This document shows positions 1 to 6,406 of a DNA stretch of 10,869 bases, piece after piece. A program made the translations under genes and the position numbers. Positions within the stretch are counted from its first letter, which is position 1. Every line of letters begins with the position of its first letter. Origin of the DNA: Thermoplasmata archaeon (lineage in GTDB: Archaea; Thermoplasmatota; SW-10-69-26); contig PWVY01000216.1 in NCBI GenBank assembly GCA_003561665.1, positions 1 to 10,869 of the forward strand, written 5' to 3'. Below the pieces are notes generated by a model. The model was not told the origin of the DNA and ran no database searches. It saw only the letters and a list, made by a program, of their open reading frames with translations.

Positions 1-374
1 AACGACTCCCGCTGGCGCCCAAACGCGTTCCGCTCCACCTCCGCATCCAACACGCCAAGCAACCGCGTCCCCGCCTGATCCACCTGCTCATCCCCCCGCG
101 AAGACAACAAGATCGCCCCCGCGCACGTCGCCAACACCGGAACCCCCTCCCCCACGCGCTCCAACAACGCCTCACGCAAACCGTTCGAACCCAGTAACTT
201 GTCCATCGTCGTCGACTCCCCCCCAGGCAACACGAACCCATCACACGACCCCGCCTCAGCAGGCGTTCGAACCTGCACAACATCCCCATCGATGTGCCTT
301 GCATCGAACACCGCCTCCAAGAGGTTCTGATGCTCCACGAACGCACCCTGCACCGCGAGGACCCCAACACGCAT
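1..374 (-). CDS. pdxT: PdxT, glutaminase subunit of pyridoxal 5'-phosphate synthase (partial, C-terminus outside window)
   Basis: PdxT hydrolyses glutamine and passes the ammonia to PdxS, which builds pyridoxal 5'-phosphate (vitamin B6) from pentose and triose phosphates in the cytosol. Reading the minus strand from the ATG at 374-372 gives 124 residues that begin MRVGVLAVQGAFVEHQ, the usual N-terminus of the family. Further in are LPGGEST (residues 49-55), the nucleophile elbow ATCAG with catalytic Cys84, and the family signature RNAFGRQ (about 115-121). The gene runs off the left edge, so the His and Glu of the catalytic triad, normally near residue 170, are not visible. PdxS is not in the window. 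The coding strand is very G-rich, with many GGG, GTG, GCG and TTG codons. A T-tract about 31 bases upstream may be the TATA box. The motif set makes the identity secure. Confidence 0.96.
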   Translation of the reverse strand, partial: MRVGVLAVQGAFVEHQNLLEAVFDARHIDGDVVQVRTPAEAGSCDGFVLPGGESTTMDKLLGSNGLREALLERVGEGVPVLATCAGAILLSSRGDEQVDQAGTRLLGVLDAEVERNAFGRQRES

Positions 375-488
375 ACAGCGCCGCCAGGGAACGAGCTTTC
401 CAAAAAACGTTCCCCCCCCACATGGAACTCCCCCTCGTGACAACGGTTCCTTCAAGACGCCACAAGCCGACCTCCATGCTGAGAGGCC
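375..488. promoter_or_regulatory. Divergent promoter region between pdxT and the 489 gene
   Basis: These 114 bases separate two divergent genes and hold no convincing ORF. On the minus strand a run of six T (402-407) lies about 31 bases before the pdxT ATG, where an archaeal TATA box would sit. No clear TATA box is visible for the plus-strand gene; CCTTCAAG (449-456) is the best weak candidate. Two inverted repeats are present. GGGAACG (387-393) pairs with CGTTCCC (408-414) around the pdxT T-tract, and GGAAC (424-428) pairs with GTTCC (446-450) in front of the 489 gene. The repeats are seen directly; their role as operators is inference. Confidence 0.5.
387..414. repeat. Inverted repeat GGGAACG-N14-CGTTCCC, possible pdxT operator
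   Basis: The 7-base arms are perfect complements separated by 14 bases, and the pair brackets the T-tract proposed as the pdxT TATA box. A dimeric repressor bound here would block TBP. The arms share the GGAAC/GTTCC core found in other promoter regions of this window. Confidence 0.45.
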
Positions 489-1106
489 ATGAGGTTCACG
501 AGCACCATCATCGCGTTGAGCCTATTCACGTTCACCTTAACGGCCGCAGCACCCGTCCAAGCAACCACCTGCATCGACCTCATCCACGACGTCTCCCCCG
601 TCACGCCCGCGCCCCACCTCTCCGGATCCATCGAAGTCTGCGATACGACCCGAGACGGAGACTGGGACACCGTCCGAGCACAAACCAACCCCGTGCACTC
701 CGAAAGCTCCGTAAGCGTGACGCAAGAAGACAAACGAACACCAACCTCTCAAAGCCACCATACGAACGTTGACGCGATGGTGACGGCTGCAGGCCCCCTG
801 GACCCACTCCTCTGGATGAGCCTCCAAGCCGACGACCATCACAACCACGGCCACATCGACCAGATCATCGCTCAGATGGGCGCCGACACAGCAGGCCCCC
901 TCCCGTACTCCATGTTCATCTTCCTTGGAGCATGGGACACGGACGGCGATAATGCACCCAACCTCTACGGGTTCCTCCTCTGCGACACGATGGTCGGCTG
1001 CCTGGGACCCAACGATCTCAACGGAGCCATCAACCTCGTCGAGGACACCATCCAAAACCCCCCCAACCTCGTCTTCTACGTGCCCGGCGTCGGATGGATC
1101 CCCTGA
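489..1106 (+). CDS. Exported protein of unknown function with acidic Ca-loop-like and His-rich motifs
   Basis: I do not recognise this 205-residue protein. Residues 1-26 form a Sec signal peptide: Arg2, a hydrophobic core at about 7-20, and a probable cleavage after VQA. The mature part has four cysteines (28, 51, 165, 171), which could form two disulfides outside the cell. It also has a His/Asp cluster DDHHNHGH (115-122) and two acidic loops, DTTRDGDWD (52-60) and DTDGDN (150-155). The second resembles the DxDxDG calcium-binding loops of EF-hand or thrombospondin type 3 repeats. There is no C-terminal membrane anchor, so it is probably secreted. The sequence GAGAGG (481-486) sits two bases before the ATG as a possible ribosome binding site. 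Codons end mostly in C or A, following the C-rich strand. A signal peptide in frame with a full-length ORF makes the gene credible; the function is unknown. Confidence 0.75.
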   Translation: MRFTSTIIALSLFTFTLTAAAPVQATTCIDLIHDVSPVTPAPHLSGSIEVCDTTRDGDWDTVRAQTNPVHSESSVSVTQEDKRTPTSQSHHTNVDAMVTAAGPLDPLLWMSLQADDHHNHGHIDQIIAQMGADTAGPLPYSMFIFLGAWDTDGDNAPNLYGFLLCDTMVGCLGPNDLNGAINLVEDTIQNPPNLVFYVPGVGWIP

Positions 1107-1159
1107 CCCCTACGCCTTGGCCGAAGGAATGAACTAGCCCTGCACCCTTCGCCCTTGCA

Positions 1160-1750
1160 ATGGTCAAAACCCCCTCCACGATGCAACCCCTCGGGACGCC
1201 CGCGCCCGACTTCACGCTCACCGACGAGAACCCCCGAACCGAACGCGGCACCCTCTCCCTGAAAGACATCCAAGGTCCCAACGGGACCCTCATCGTCTTC
1301 ATGTGCAACCACTGCCCCTACGTGAAGCACTTAGAAGACGAACTCGCCACAACGGCCCGACGCCTCCAAGAGGAAGGCATCAACGTCGTCGCCATCGACA
1401 GCAACGACGTGAACGATTACCCCGAGGATGGCCCCTCGGGCATCAAGGAACAAAGCCAGCGAGCAGGCTTCGATTTCCCCTACCTCTTCGATGACACACA
1501 AGACGTCGCGAAAGCGTACAAAGCCGCCTGCACACCGGACTTCTTCCTCTACGACGACGAACTCGCCCTCTACTACCGAGGCCAGTTCGACTCCTCCCGA
1601 CCCGGGAACGAGCACCCCATCACAGGCGAGGATCTCACCCAGGCTGCCAAACGGCTCTTGGACGGGGAACAAGCGCCCGAAGAGCAACACCCCAGCCAAG
1701 GCTGCAACATCAAGTGGGCCCCCGGGAACCAGCCCCCATACGTCGGGTAA
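1160..1750 (+). CDS. Thioredoxin-fold, peroxiredoxin-like (AhpC/TSA-related) thiol protein
   Basis: This 196-residue cytosolic protein belongs to the thioredoxin-like redoxins found widely in bacteria and archaea. The start MVKTPSTMQPLGTPAPDF matches the usual family N-terminus, which favours the ATG at 1160 over the one at 1181. The active site is FMCNHCPYV with a CxxC pair at Cys49 and Cys52, followed by the block around residues 80-92 (DSNDVNDYPEDGP). CTPDFF (124-129) supplies a third cysteine and the conserved Pro. RGQFDSSRPGN (140-150) and the C-terminal GCNIKW with Cys182 are also hallmarks. The family is presumed to reduce disulfides or peroxides, but its substrate is not established. 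It starts 53 bases after the 489 gene on the same strand and may be co-transcribed with it. It ends 15 bases before the convergent peptidase gene. No signal peptide is present. Confidence 0.9.
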   Translation: MVKTPSTMQPLGTPAPDFTLTDENPRTERGTLSLKDIQGPNGTLIVFMCNHCPYVKHLEDELATTARRLQEEGINVVAIDSNDVNDYPEDGPSGIKEQSQRAGFDFPYLFDDTQDVAKAYKAACTPDFFLYDDELALYYRGQFDSSRPGNEHPITGEDLTQAAKRLLDGEQAPEEQHPSQGCNIKWAPGNQPPYVG

Positions 1751-1765
1751 ACCCCGAAGGCCACC

Positions 1766-3979
1766 TCAGGCTTCCTGCTCCCGCGCCAACAACGCAGCAC
1801 CCAAGGCCAGCACGATCCAAGCGACGGATGCCGGGAGCGGGACGGATGCCTCTTCGCTAGCCTCCGCCAAAGGCTCTGCTTCCATCGGATCCGCATCCAA
1901 GGGTAGGGTCTCCATCGTCAAGGACCAACCCAGAGCGTTCTGGACGAGCACATCGCCCTGGTACGTCACCGCGTAAGGCGCAACCCCATAGGGGACGTTG
2001 AACTCCACCGTGGGATCCGGAAGCAACGCACCGACCAGGGTGATCGTTCCCTCACCCTGTTCAAGTTGGCCCACGTTCACGCTGCCCTCATCGAACAGGC
2101 CCACGGTGTGACCCCCGGCATCCTCGAACGCGTCCTGGTCGACGCTCCACACGGGGCTTGTTCCTCCATCGTTCAGCGAGTATCCCAAAGGAACCGGCTC
2201 GTAGAGTTGGCGGGCCATCGTTGGAAGCCCATCGGCCAGGTCGTGGTTTCGATCCTCCCAGTTCGTGTACCCCGCGTACGCTGTGGATTCCAGGATCGCA
2301 TCGTCGGGGACAAGGTCCCAGTGGGCAAGCGCTTGGAGGGCTTGATCGGTGAGGAGCACGTGCCCGCCATCCTCGATGAACGCTTGCAGCGCTTCCAGGG
2401 CTTCAGGGGTGAGGCGCTCGATCGCCGAACCGGGAAGCACGATCTGATCGGGACCGCCCTCCATGACGCCAGAGGGGATCTCTTCCGGGTTCAGGGTGTC
2501 GAGGGCTCCGTCGGGGAGCAGGGGCGCGCGGTCATGGAAGTACGTGTTGATGGACGCTTGAGGGTCGTCCCGATCCTCCCAGAGGTACGGGTCATCCGCG
2601 GCGTTCGTGGCTGCCCACCCGGTGAGGTCTCGGTCTTCTGGCGTCTTGACCACGTTCGTGGGGACGAACGCGGTGGTGTGGTCCGTTTCGAAGTGCGCTG
2701 TGGCTTTCTCCGCGGCGAGATCCATGAACGTGTTCACGATGGTGCGCGTCATCTGGACGTGGTAGTCGTTGAGGCGTTGGGCTAGGCCAGGGTAGTAGTT
2801 GTCGAACGTGATGTGGTTGTAGCTGTACTCGAAATCCACCCCGATCGCGCCAAGCCCCTGGGGTTGAGCGAAGTAATCGCCGCTGAACCCCGTGTCGGTG
2901 TACCCGATGGTGTCCCAGACGGTGCCCCATCCGTGGAAGTCTTCGCCCCATGCGCCAACGCCGGGGAGGGTTTGCCATTCGACGTAGTAGGGGTCGTCGT
3001 TGAAGTTGTCATCGAGCATGCGGGCGAGCGTGGCGACGCGCTCGTGCTCAAGGGGGTCCAGGGGCCCGGCGGGGAGCATGCTGATGAGGAAGTTGCCTTC
3101 GCGCAGGCATACTTCGCCTTCACCTGGCACGGTGGTGCATTGAACCTCGGGGCTGGATTCGCTCATGATGTTGGCGGGGTAGAGCATCCCGTGCATGTCG
3201 GTGGCGTAGTGGATGTCGGGGAAGGTTTCCTCAAGCCAGGGGATGTAGGCTCGGGGTTCGGGTTCTTTGAGGGCTTCGTGGTGGCCTTCGCCGCGGTCCC
3301 ATCCAAGCGTGGGGTTTTGCCGGTTCAGGTCGGTGCCGTTGCCGTTGCCGCGGATGTAGTTCTGGGTTTCGATGCCGTTGATGGAGATGTACTCGCCGTC
3401 GTTGTGGCGGTATTCAATCATCTCGTGGGCCCATCCGTCGGGGTTGGGGAAGAGGAAGATCAGGCGCAGGTGGTCGAGCATGTCGAGGTGCTCGCCGGTG
3501 ACGAGCCCGGTGTCGTCGTCTCCGTTGGCGGCTTTCGTAAAGTCTTCGATCACGCGCATGCCTCCTTCGCGTGCGCCTTTCTCGTTGGCGTGGATGCTGA
3601 GCATGAACAGGAGGTTCTTCTTGTCGTCGGGGTCCACGGTGCTTTGTTCGTTCGTGAGGGTCACGGCGAAGACGGGGAGTTTGTCGTGGTCGCCGGTGAG
3701 GAGGTTCTCCCATCCGTAGCTAGATCCGATCTCGTGGTAGGTTAACAGGTCGGGGTTCTCGTCGATCAGGATGTGGAGGTTCTCTAGGGCTTCGTCGAAG
3801 CGGACGAAGTCGTTGGTTTCCATGGCTTCTGGGAAAAGGCGGTCGGTGACCTCGCGGGCTTCTTCCCCGTTGAAGCCGGGGGTGGGGAGGGCCGTCGCGC
3901 TCGGGGCGAGGGCTCCGAGGATCAGGACGCTAAGGAAGACGGTCATCGCCAACGCTGCAGCCGCACCAAGCACTCGCAT
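1766..3979 (-). CDS. Exported, membrane-anchored M14 family zinc carboxypeptidase
   Basis: This 737-residue protein is a metallocarboxypeptidase that should trim C-terminal residues from peptides outside the cell. A signal peptide covers about residues 1-30, ending APSATA. The M14 domain follows. Zinc ligands are His130 and Glu133 in HANE, and His263 in TDMHG. FPNPDG (177-182) and the substrate-binding DLNR (217-220) are intact, and Glu384 in VDFEYSYNH is the likely catalytic glutamate. After about residue 440 comes a long extra region containing a glutamine-amidotransferase-like stretch (VLPGSAIERLT, then FIEDGGHVLLTD) with no visible catalytic cysteine. A hydrophobic helix at about 713-732, followed by AREQEA, probably anchors the protein. 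The usual M14 catalytic domain is about 300 residues, so the C-terminal half is an addition. AGGTG lies just before the ATG, and a TATA-like CCTAAGTAC lies 26 bases upstream. It is divergent from the 4078 gene. Confidence 0.92.
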   Translation of the reverse strand: MRVLGAAAALAMTVFLSVLILGALAPSATALPTPGFNGEEAREVTDRLFPEAMETNDFVRFDEALENLHILIDENPDLLTYHEIGSSYGWENLLTGDHDKLPVFAVTLTNEQSTVDPDDKKNLLFMLSIHANEKGAREGGMRVIEDFTKAANGDDDTGLVTGEHLDMLDHLRLIFLFPNPDGWAHEMIEYRHNDGEYISINGIETQNYIRGNGNGTDLNRQNPTLGWDRGEGHHEALKEPEPRAYIPWLEETFPDIHYATDMHGMLYPANIMSESSPEVQCTTVPGEGEVCLREGNFLISMLPAGPLDPLEHERVATLARMLDDNFNDDPYYVEWQTLPGVGAWGEDFHGWGTVWDTIGYTDTGFSGDYFAQPQGLGAIGVDFEYSYNHITFDNYYPGLAQRLNDYHVQMTRTIVNTFMDLAAEKATAHFETDHTTAFVPTNVVKTPEDRDLTGWAATNAADDPYLWEDRDDPQASINTYFHDRAPLLPDGALDTLNPEEIPSGVMEGGPDQIVLPGSAIERLTPEALEALQAFIEDGGHVLLTDQALQALAHWDLVPDDAILESTAYAGYTNWEDRNHDLADGLPTMARQLYEPVPLGYSLNDGGTSPVWSVDQDAFEDAGGHTVGLFDEGSVNVGQLEQGEGTITLVGALLPDPTVEFNVPYGVAPYAVTYQGDVLVQNALGWSLTMETLPLDADPMEAEPLAEASEEASVPLPASVAWIVLALGAALLAREQEA

Positions 3980-4000
3980 GCACCTGGAGTGTAGGAGAGG

Positions 4001-4009
4001 GTACTTAGG
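4001..4009 (-). promoter_or_regulatory. TATA-like box of the M14 peptidase gene
   Basis: On the minus strand this reads CCTAAGTAC, centred about 26 bases before the ATG at 3979. Archaeal transcription usually starts 25-30 bases downstream of the TATA centre, so the mRNA would be leaderless or nearly so. The box is imperfect. Confidence 0.4.
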
Positions 4010-4069
4010 CGTTCTTGGGGCGTGGCTTGTCGCCTCTGTGGGGGAAGATTCCTGAGCGTGGTTCGTGAT

Positions 4070-4075
4070 GGTGAT
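4070..4075 (+). promoter_or_regulatory. Shine-Dalgarno GGTGAT that fixes the GTG start of the 4078 gene
   Basis: GGTGAT is complementary to the conserved 3' end of archaeal 16S rRNA (AUCACC). It is followed by two bases and then GTG at 4078. No other in-frame start nearby has such a site, so the GTG start is preferred. Confidence 0.6.
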
Positions 4076-4077
4076 TC

Positions 4078-4797
4078 GTGGTTGCTACGTTCGGTTCCAA
4101 GCAGGAGGCTCGGAACGCCGTTTGGGATACGTTGCAGGAGGCGGGGTTCGCGCGGTTCCCCTTCCCGCCGCATGGGCGTATCCCGAACTTCGATGGGGCC
4201 CCTGAAGCGGCGGAACGGTTGCTGGGGTCTGACGTGTTGGAGGGGGTGAACCGGGTGAAGGTGAACCCGGATGCGCCGCAGCGTTTCGTCCGCGAGGGCT
4301 TGCTTGAGAAGGACGTGACCGTGTTCGTTCCCACGCCCCGGTTGCGAGGAGGGTTCAAGCGGTTGGATCCTTCCCGCATACCGGCGGAGGCTCGTGGGAA
4401 GGCTGCTTCGTTATCGGGGATGGACGCATGGGCTGAGCCTTGCTCCTTGGAGGCGTTGCCCGCGATGGATGTGATCGTGGCTGGCAGCGTCGCCGTCACC
4501 CGGGAAGGTCACCGGGTAGGGAAAGGGGAAGGCTACTCGGATTTGGAGTACGCGATTTTGCGCGAGTTGGGTCACGATCCGGTGCCGGTGGTCACCACGG
4601 TGCATCCGATCCAGATCGTGGAGGGACTGCCCTGGGAAACAACGGATGTTTCCCTGTCCGTGATTGCCACGCCCGAAGAGGTGATGCACGTGCAGGACCC
4701 GCCTGAGCCGCCCCAGGGGATCCGCTGGGAGATGCTATCCAAGGACCGGATCGAAGCGATGCCGGTCCTTTCCGAGTTGAAGGATATGGACGCTTGA
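4078..4797 (+). CDS. 5-formyltetrahydrofolate cyclo-ligase family protein (archaeal type)
   Basis: The 239-residue product belongs to the 5-formyltetrahydrofolate cyclo-ligase (MTHFS) superfamily. The bacterial and eukaryotic enzymes use ATP to turn 5-formyl-THF into 5,10-methenyl-THF. Supporting motifs are the N-terminal SKQEAR (7-12), where the family places a phosphate-binding Lys/Arg; RIPNFDGAPEAAERLL (34-49), typical of the archaeal branch; and the signature GKGEGYSDLEYAIL (148-161). PVVTTVHPIQIVEG (170-183) follows. Archaeal members are longer than typical MTHFS (about 180-200 residues), and many archaea use tetrahydromethanopterin, so the substrate is uncertain; the MTHFSD-like branch has no firmly assigned reaction. 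The start is GTG, chosen because of the GGTGAT at 4070. The protein is cytosolic with no membrane segment. It is divergent from the peptidase and convergent with the cold-shock gene. Confidence 0.87.
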   Translation: MVATFGSKQEARNAVWDTLQEAGFARFPFPPHGRIPNFDGAPEAAERLLGSDVLEGVNRVKVNPDAPQRFVREGLLEKDVTVFVPTPRLRGGFKRLDPSRIPAEARGKAASLSGMDAWAEPCSLEALPAMDVIVAGSVAVTREGHRVGKGEGYSDLEYAILRELGHDPVPVVTTVHPIQIVEGLPWETTDVSLSVIATPEEVMHVQDPPEPPQGIRWEMLSKDRIEAMPVLSELKDMDA

Positions 4798-4860
4798 GCT
4801 AGCGCTGGGTCGAGCACAGAGATGCGAGGGATCCTGTCTGGCCCCCGTCAGGCTTCTGGG

Positions 4861-5061
4861 CTACTCGGTGAATCGAGCAACGTTCTTGGCTCGAGGACCT
4901 CGGGGAGCGTCCTCGATCTCGAACTCCATCTCCTCGCCCTCTTGGGGTTCGGGGCCTTCCACATCGTCCACGTGGAAGAAGATGTCCTCGTCGCTTGCAG
5001 GCGTTTCGATGAAACCGTAGCCCTTCCGGTCGTGGAAGAACGTGACCTTCCCGGTCGGCAT
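4861..5061 (-). CDS. Cold-shock domain protein (CspA family)
   Basis: This 66-residue protein is almost exactly one cold-shock domain, a five-stranded barrel that binds single-stranded RNA and DNA. It begins MPTGKVTFFHDRKGYGFIE. RNP1 is KGYGFIE (13-19) and RNP2 is DIFFHV (26-31). GPRAKNV near the end is the usual final strand. The protein is acidic and lacks the extra basic residues of bacterial CspA, as in haloarchaeal homologues. The start is placed at ATG 5061 rather than the GTG two codons upstream, because that GTG lies inside the Shine-Dalgarno GGTGAT (5068-5063). The stop is TAG. The gene lies 83 bases downstream of the glutaredoxin-like gene and could be transcribed with it. However, the gap holds a TATA-like box and a striking GGAAC/GTTCC array, so a separate promoter is likely. 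Confidence 0.95.
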   Translation of the reverse strand: MPTGKVTFFHDRKGYGFIETPASDEDIFFHVDDVEGPEPQEGEEMEFEIEDAPRGPRAKNVARFTE

Positions 5062-5062
5062 A

Positions 5063-5068
5063 ATCACC
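5063..5068 (-). promoter_or_regulatory. Shine-Dalgarno GGTGAT deciding the cold-shock gene start
   Basis: On the minus strand GGTGATT runs directly into ATG. The site overlaps an in-frame GTG that automatic callers would take as the start, so the true protein probably begins MPTG rather than MIMPTG. Confidence 0.65.
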
Positions 5069-5082
5069 GCGAAGAGGAAGGA

Positions 5083-5091
5083 GTACGTAAG
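5083..5091 (-). promoter_or_regulatory. TATA-like box of the cold-shock gene
   Basis: The minus strand reads CTTACGTAC, centred about 26 bases before ATG 5061, the same spacing as for the M14 gene. If transcription began 26 bases downstream, the GGTGAT would not be in the mRNA. The box is therefore uncertain, or the gene is read mainly from upstream. Confidence 0.35.
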
Positions 5092-5120
5092 CCTTTGGGT
5101 GCTTCGAGGATGGGGCGGTT

Positions 5121-5139
5121 GGAACCTGTTCCAAGGAAC
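5121..5139. repeat. Triple alternating GGAAC/GTTCC array upstream of the cold-shock gene
   Basis: The plus strand reads GGAAC-CT-GTTCC-AA-GGAAC, giving two overlapping dyads with two-base spacers. The loops are too short for a good RNA hairpin, so a protein binding site is likelier than a terminator. It lies six bases past the stop of the glutaredoxin-like gene and about 30 bases upstream of the proposed cold-shock TATA box. Confidence 0.5.
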
Positions 5140-5144
5140 ATCTT

Positions 5145-5579
5145 CTACATGGATGAAGGTACCAACGCATCCCGAAGCTTGGTTTCATTGACCGACAAAG
5201 AGGCGATCCGTTCTTCGTTCTGCATCACCACGGGCACGCTCGTCCCGTACGCATCCGACAGATCGGAGTCCCCTGTGATATCCACCACCCAAAGATCGAA
5301 CCCAAGCTCCCCTTGCAGATGCTCCAGGATCGCGCGTGCCTCCTCGCAATGAGGGCAGGCCTCCCGCGTAAGCAAAAGAACAGGCTCCGGGTCCGGAGCT
5401 CCCTGCACACGCAGGGACAACACGCCACCGGCCACGAGTGCGCCAAGCAACGTGCCCACAGCGCCTAGGCCGAGGGAGCCTGCCGCGAGCCGATCGATCC
5501 CGAAGGCCAAAAGCCCCGTCGCCAAGAGCAATCCCAAAGCGGTCGCTTGGCGGTACCGTTGAGGCGGAAGCGCTTGCAT
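5145..5579 (-). CDS. Membrane-anchored glutaredoxin/thioredoxin-like protein with CPHC motif
   Basis: The 144-residue protein has two predicted N-terminal membrane helices (about 12-29 and 33-56) joined by a short turn. A glutaredoxin-like domain follows at about 66-143. The active site is REACPHCEEA with Cys75 and Cys78 (CPHC), near the start of a helix after a short strand as in the fold. Pro116 in TSVPVV is the expected cis-proline. With a two-helix hairpin the catalytic domain should be on the same side as the N-terminus, probably the cytoplasm, though this is inference. The gene starts three bases after the subunit IV stop codon and so closes the respiratory operon. A thiol-disulfide role in assembling or protecting the Rieske, haem or copper proteins is a reasonable guess, but nothing in the sequence names the partner. 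The stop is TAG. Confidence 0.85.
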   Translation of the reverse strand: MQALPPQRYRQATALGLLLATGLLAFGIDRLAAGSLGLGAVGTLLGALVAGGVLSLRVQGAPDPEPVLLLTREACPHCEEARAILEHLQGELGFDLWVVDITGDSDLSDAYGTSVPVVMQNEERIASLSVNETKLRDALVPSSM

Positions 5580-5582
5580 GGT

Positions 5583-6404
5583 TCAACGGACGCGGTGGTA
5601 GTTGCGGTTGAGCGTGTACACGCGATCCCCGCGCTCCATCATGCGTTCTCGCCACACGCGGATGCCCACGTACGTGCCCACCGTCAACAGAACCGGGATC
5701 AGCGCGCAGAGCCAGCTTAACAGATCCCACTGTAAGAACTGGAGGAACGGCTCGATCTGCTCCTGAAGGATGGGTGTCGCCATCACGGGCCATCGGTCGT
5801 AGATCACGTTGTTGATCGAATAGATGGTCGCCGTCGAGAGGACCGCCAGGAGGAACACGCCCAAACTAGCCATCAACGGTTGCTCTTGAGGACGTTGGGC
5901 TTTGCCTCGATCGAAGAACGGCAACGCGAAGATGAAGATGATCAAGGGCGTGTGGAGGCCGATCAGGCCGACGGTTTCCGCGTTCATAGGGCCAACGATG
6001 GGCATCTGAACGATGCCGGTGTCCGGACCCATATCCCAGGGGGTCCACCATTCGCGATCCCAAAAGTGCCAGGGTTCACCCACCCAAGCTCCACCGGGCC
6101 CGTTGAGGATCTCAAGATCGTTGCCCCACTTGAGCAGCCCATAGGACCACAACAGGTACCAGTCGGGGAGGATGACGGCGGGTTGCCCTGCCGGGTCGGC
6201 GGGGCTCTCCAAGTAGTAAGGCATCAGGGACGTGACGTAGAGCATCGCCGCGGTGAAGAAGCACAAAACAACGATGTTCCGAATCATCTCATGCGGCCAG
6301 AAGGGGAACCCTTCCACAGGGCGCAGCGTCTTCTCTGCGCGCTGCTCGCTGTCCATGCGTTGGGCTTCTTCGACGTATTCTTGCGTGAGGAGTTTCAGGC
6401 TCAC
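5583..6404 (-). CDS. Cytochrome b C-terminal half (subunit IV/PetD-like) of quinol oxidoreductase
   Basis: This 273-residue protein supplies the C-terminal helices of a split cytochrome b and forms part of the quinol oxidation (Qo) site. After a charged N-terminus comes FPFWPHEMIRN (33-43), typical where subunit IV enters the membrane. The Qo motif is PDWY (80-83), the counterpart of PEWY in mitochondrial and chloroplast proteins; Asp replaces Glu, as in some other prokaryotes. Membrane helices are predicted at about 43-62, 145-163, 178-197 and 228-249, one more than the three of chloroplast PetD. LPFFDRGKAQRP (161-172) matches the loop after the second helix. Residues 95-135 form a long tryptophan-rich extracytoplasmic insert. 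The start is GTG, ten bases after the preceding stop, with its ribosome binding site overlapping that stop. Confidence 0.9.
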   Translation of the reverse strand: MSLKLLTQEYVEEAQRMDSEQRAEKTLRPVEGFPFWPHEMIRNIVVLCFFTAAMLYVTSLMPYYLESPADPAGQPAVILPDWYLLWSYGLLKWGNDLEILNGPGGAWVGEPWHFWDREWWTPWDMGPDTGIVQMPIVGPMNAETVGLIGLHTPLIIFIFALPFFDRGKAQRPQEQPLMASLGVFLLAVLSTATIYSINNVIYDRWPVMATPILQEQIEPFLQFLQWDLLSWLCALIPVLLTVGTYVGIRVWRERMMERGDRVYTLNRNYHRVR

Positions 6405-6406
6405 GT

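Noticed and set aside
183..272. GTTCGAAC near 183-190 and GTTCGAACC near 264-272, which look like the T-arm of a tRNA.
   Set aside because: Both lie inside the pdxT coding frame and no acceptor, D-arm or anticodon stem could be fitted around them.
786..812. Shared peptide AGPLDPL in the 489 protein and the M14 peptidase (residues 304-310).
   Set aside because: It is seven residues in unrelated contexts with different codons around it, so most likely coincidence.
537..1055. Minus-strand open frame of 172 codons opposite the 489 gene.
   Set aside because: It has no signal peptide or motif and a Val/Gly/Asp-rich shadow composition, while the plus-strand frame has a clean signal peptide.
1751..1790. 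Possible terminator hairpin (GAAGGCC...GGCTTC) between the convergent 1160 and M14 genes.
   Set aside because: The stem is short and bulged, overlaps the M14 coding end, and has no T-tract on either strand.
2050..2300. GC-skew flip as a replication origin.
   Set aside because: It falls within the M14 coding sequence with no origin repeats, AT-rich unwinding region or cdc6/orc gene nearby, and the skew flips again further right.
2813..3745. Long plus-strand open frame opposite the M14 gene (and others at 2066-2785, 5880-6569 and 7369-7875).
   Set aside because: They are antisense shadows of genes with clear motifs, are compositionally odd (Val/Gly/Glu or Arg/His rich), and have no family signature.
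5062..5067. GTG start two codons upstream for the cold-shock protein.
   Set aside because: The GTG is part of the GGTGAT ribosome binding site, and family members begin close to the Met of MPTGKV.
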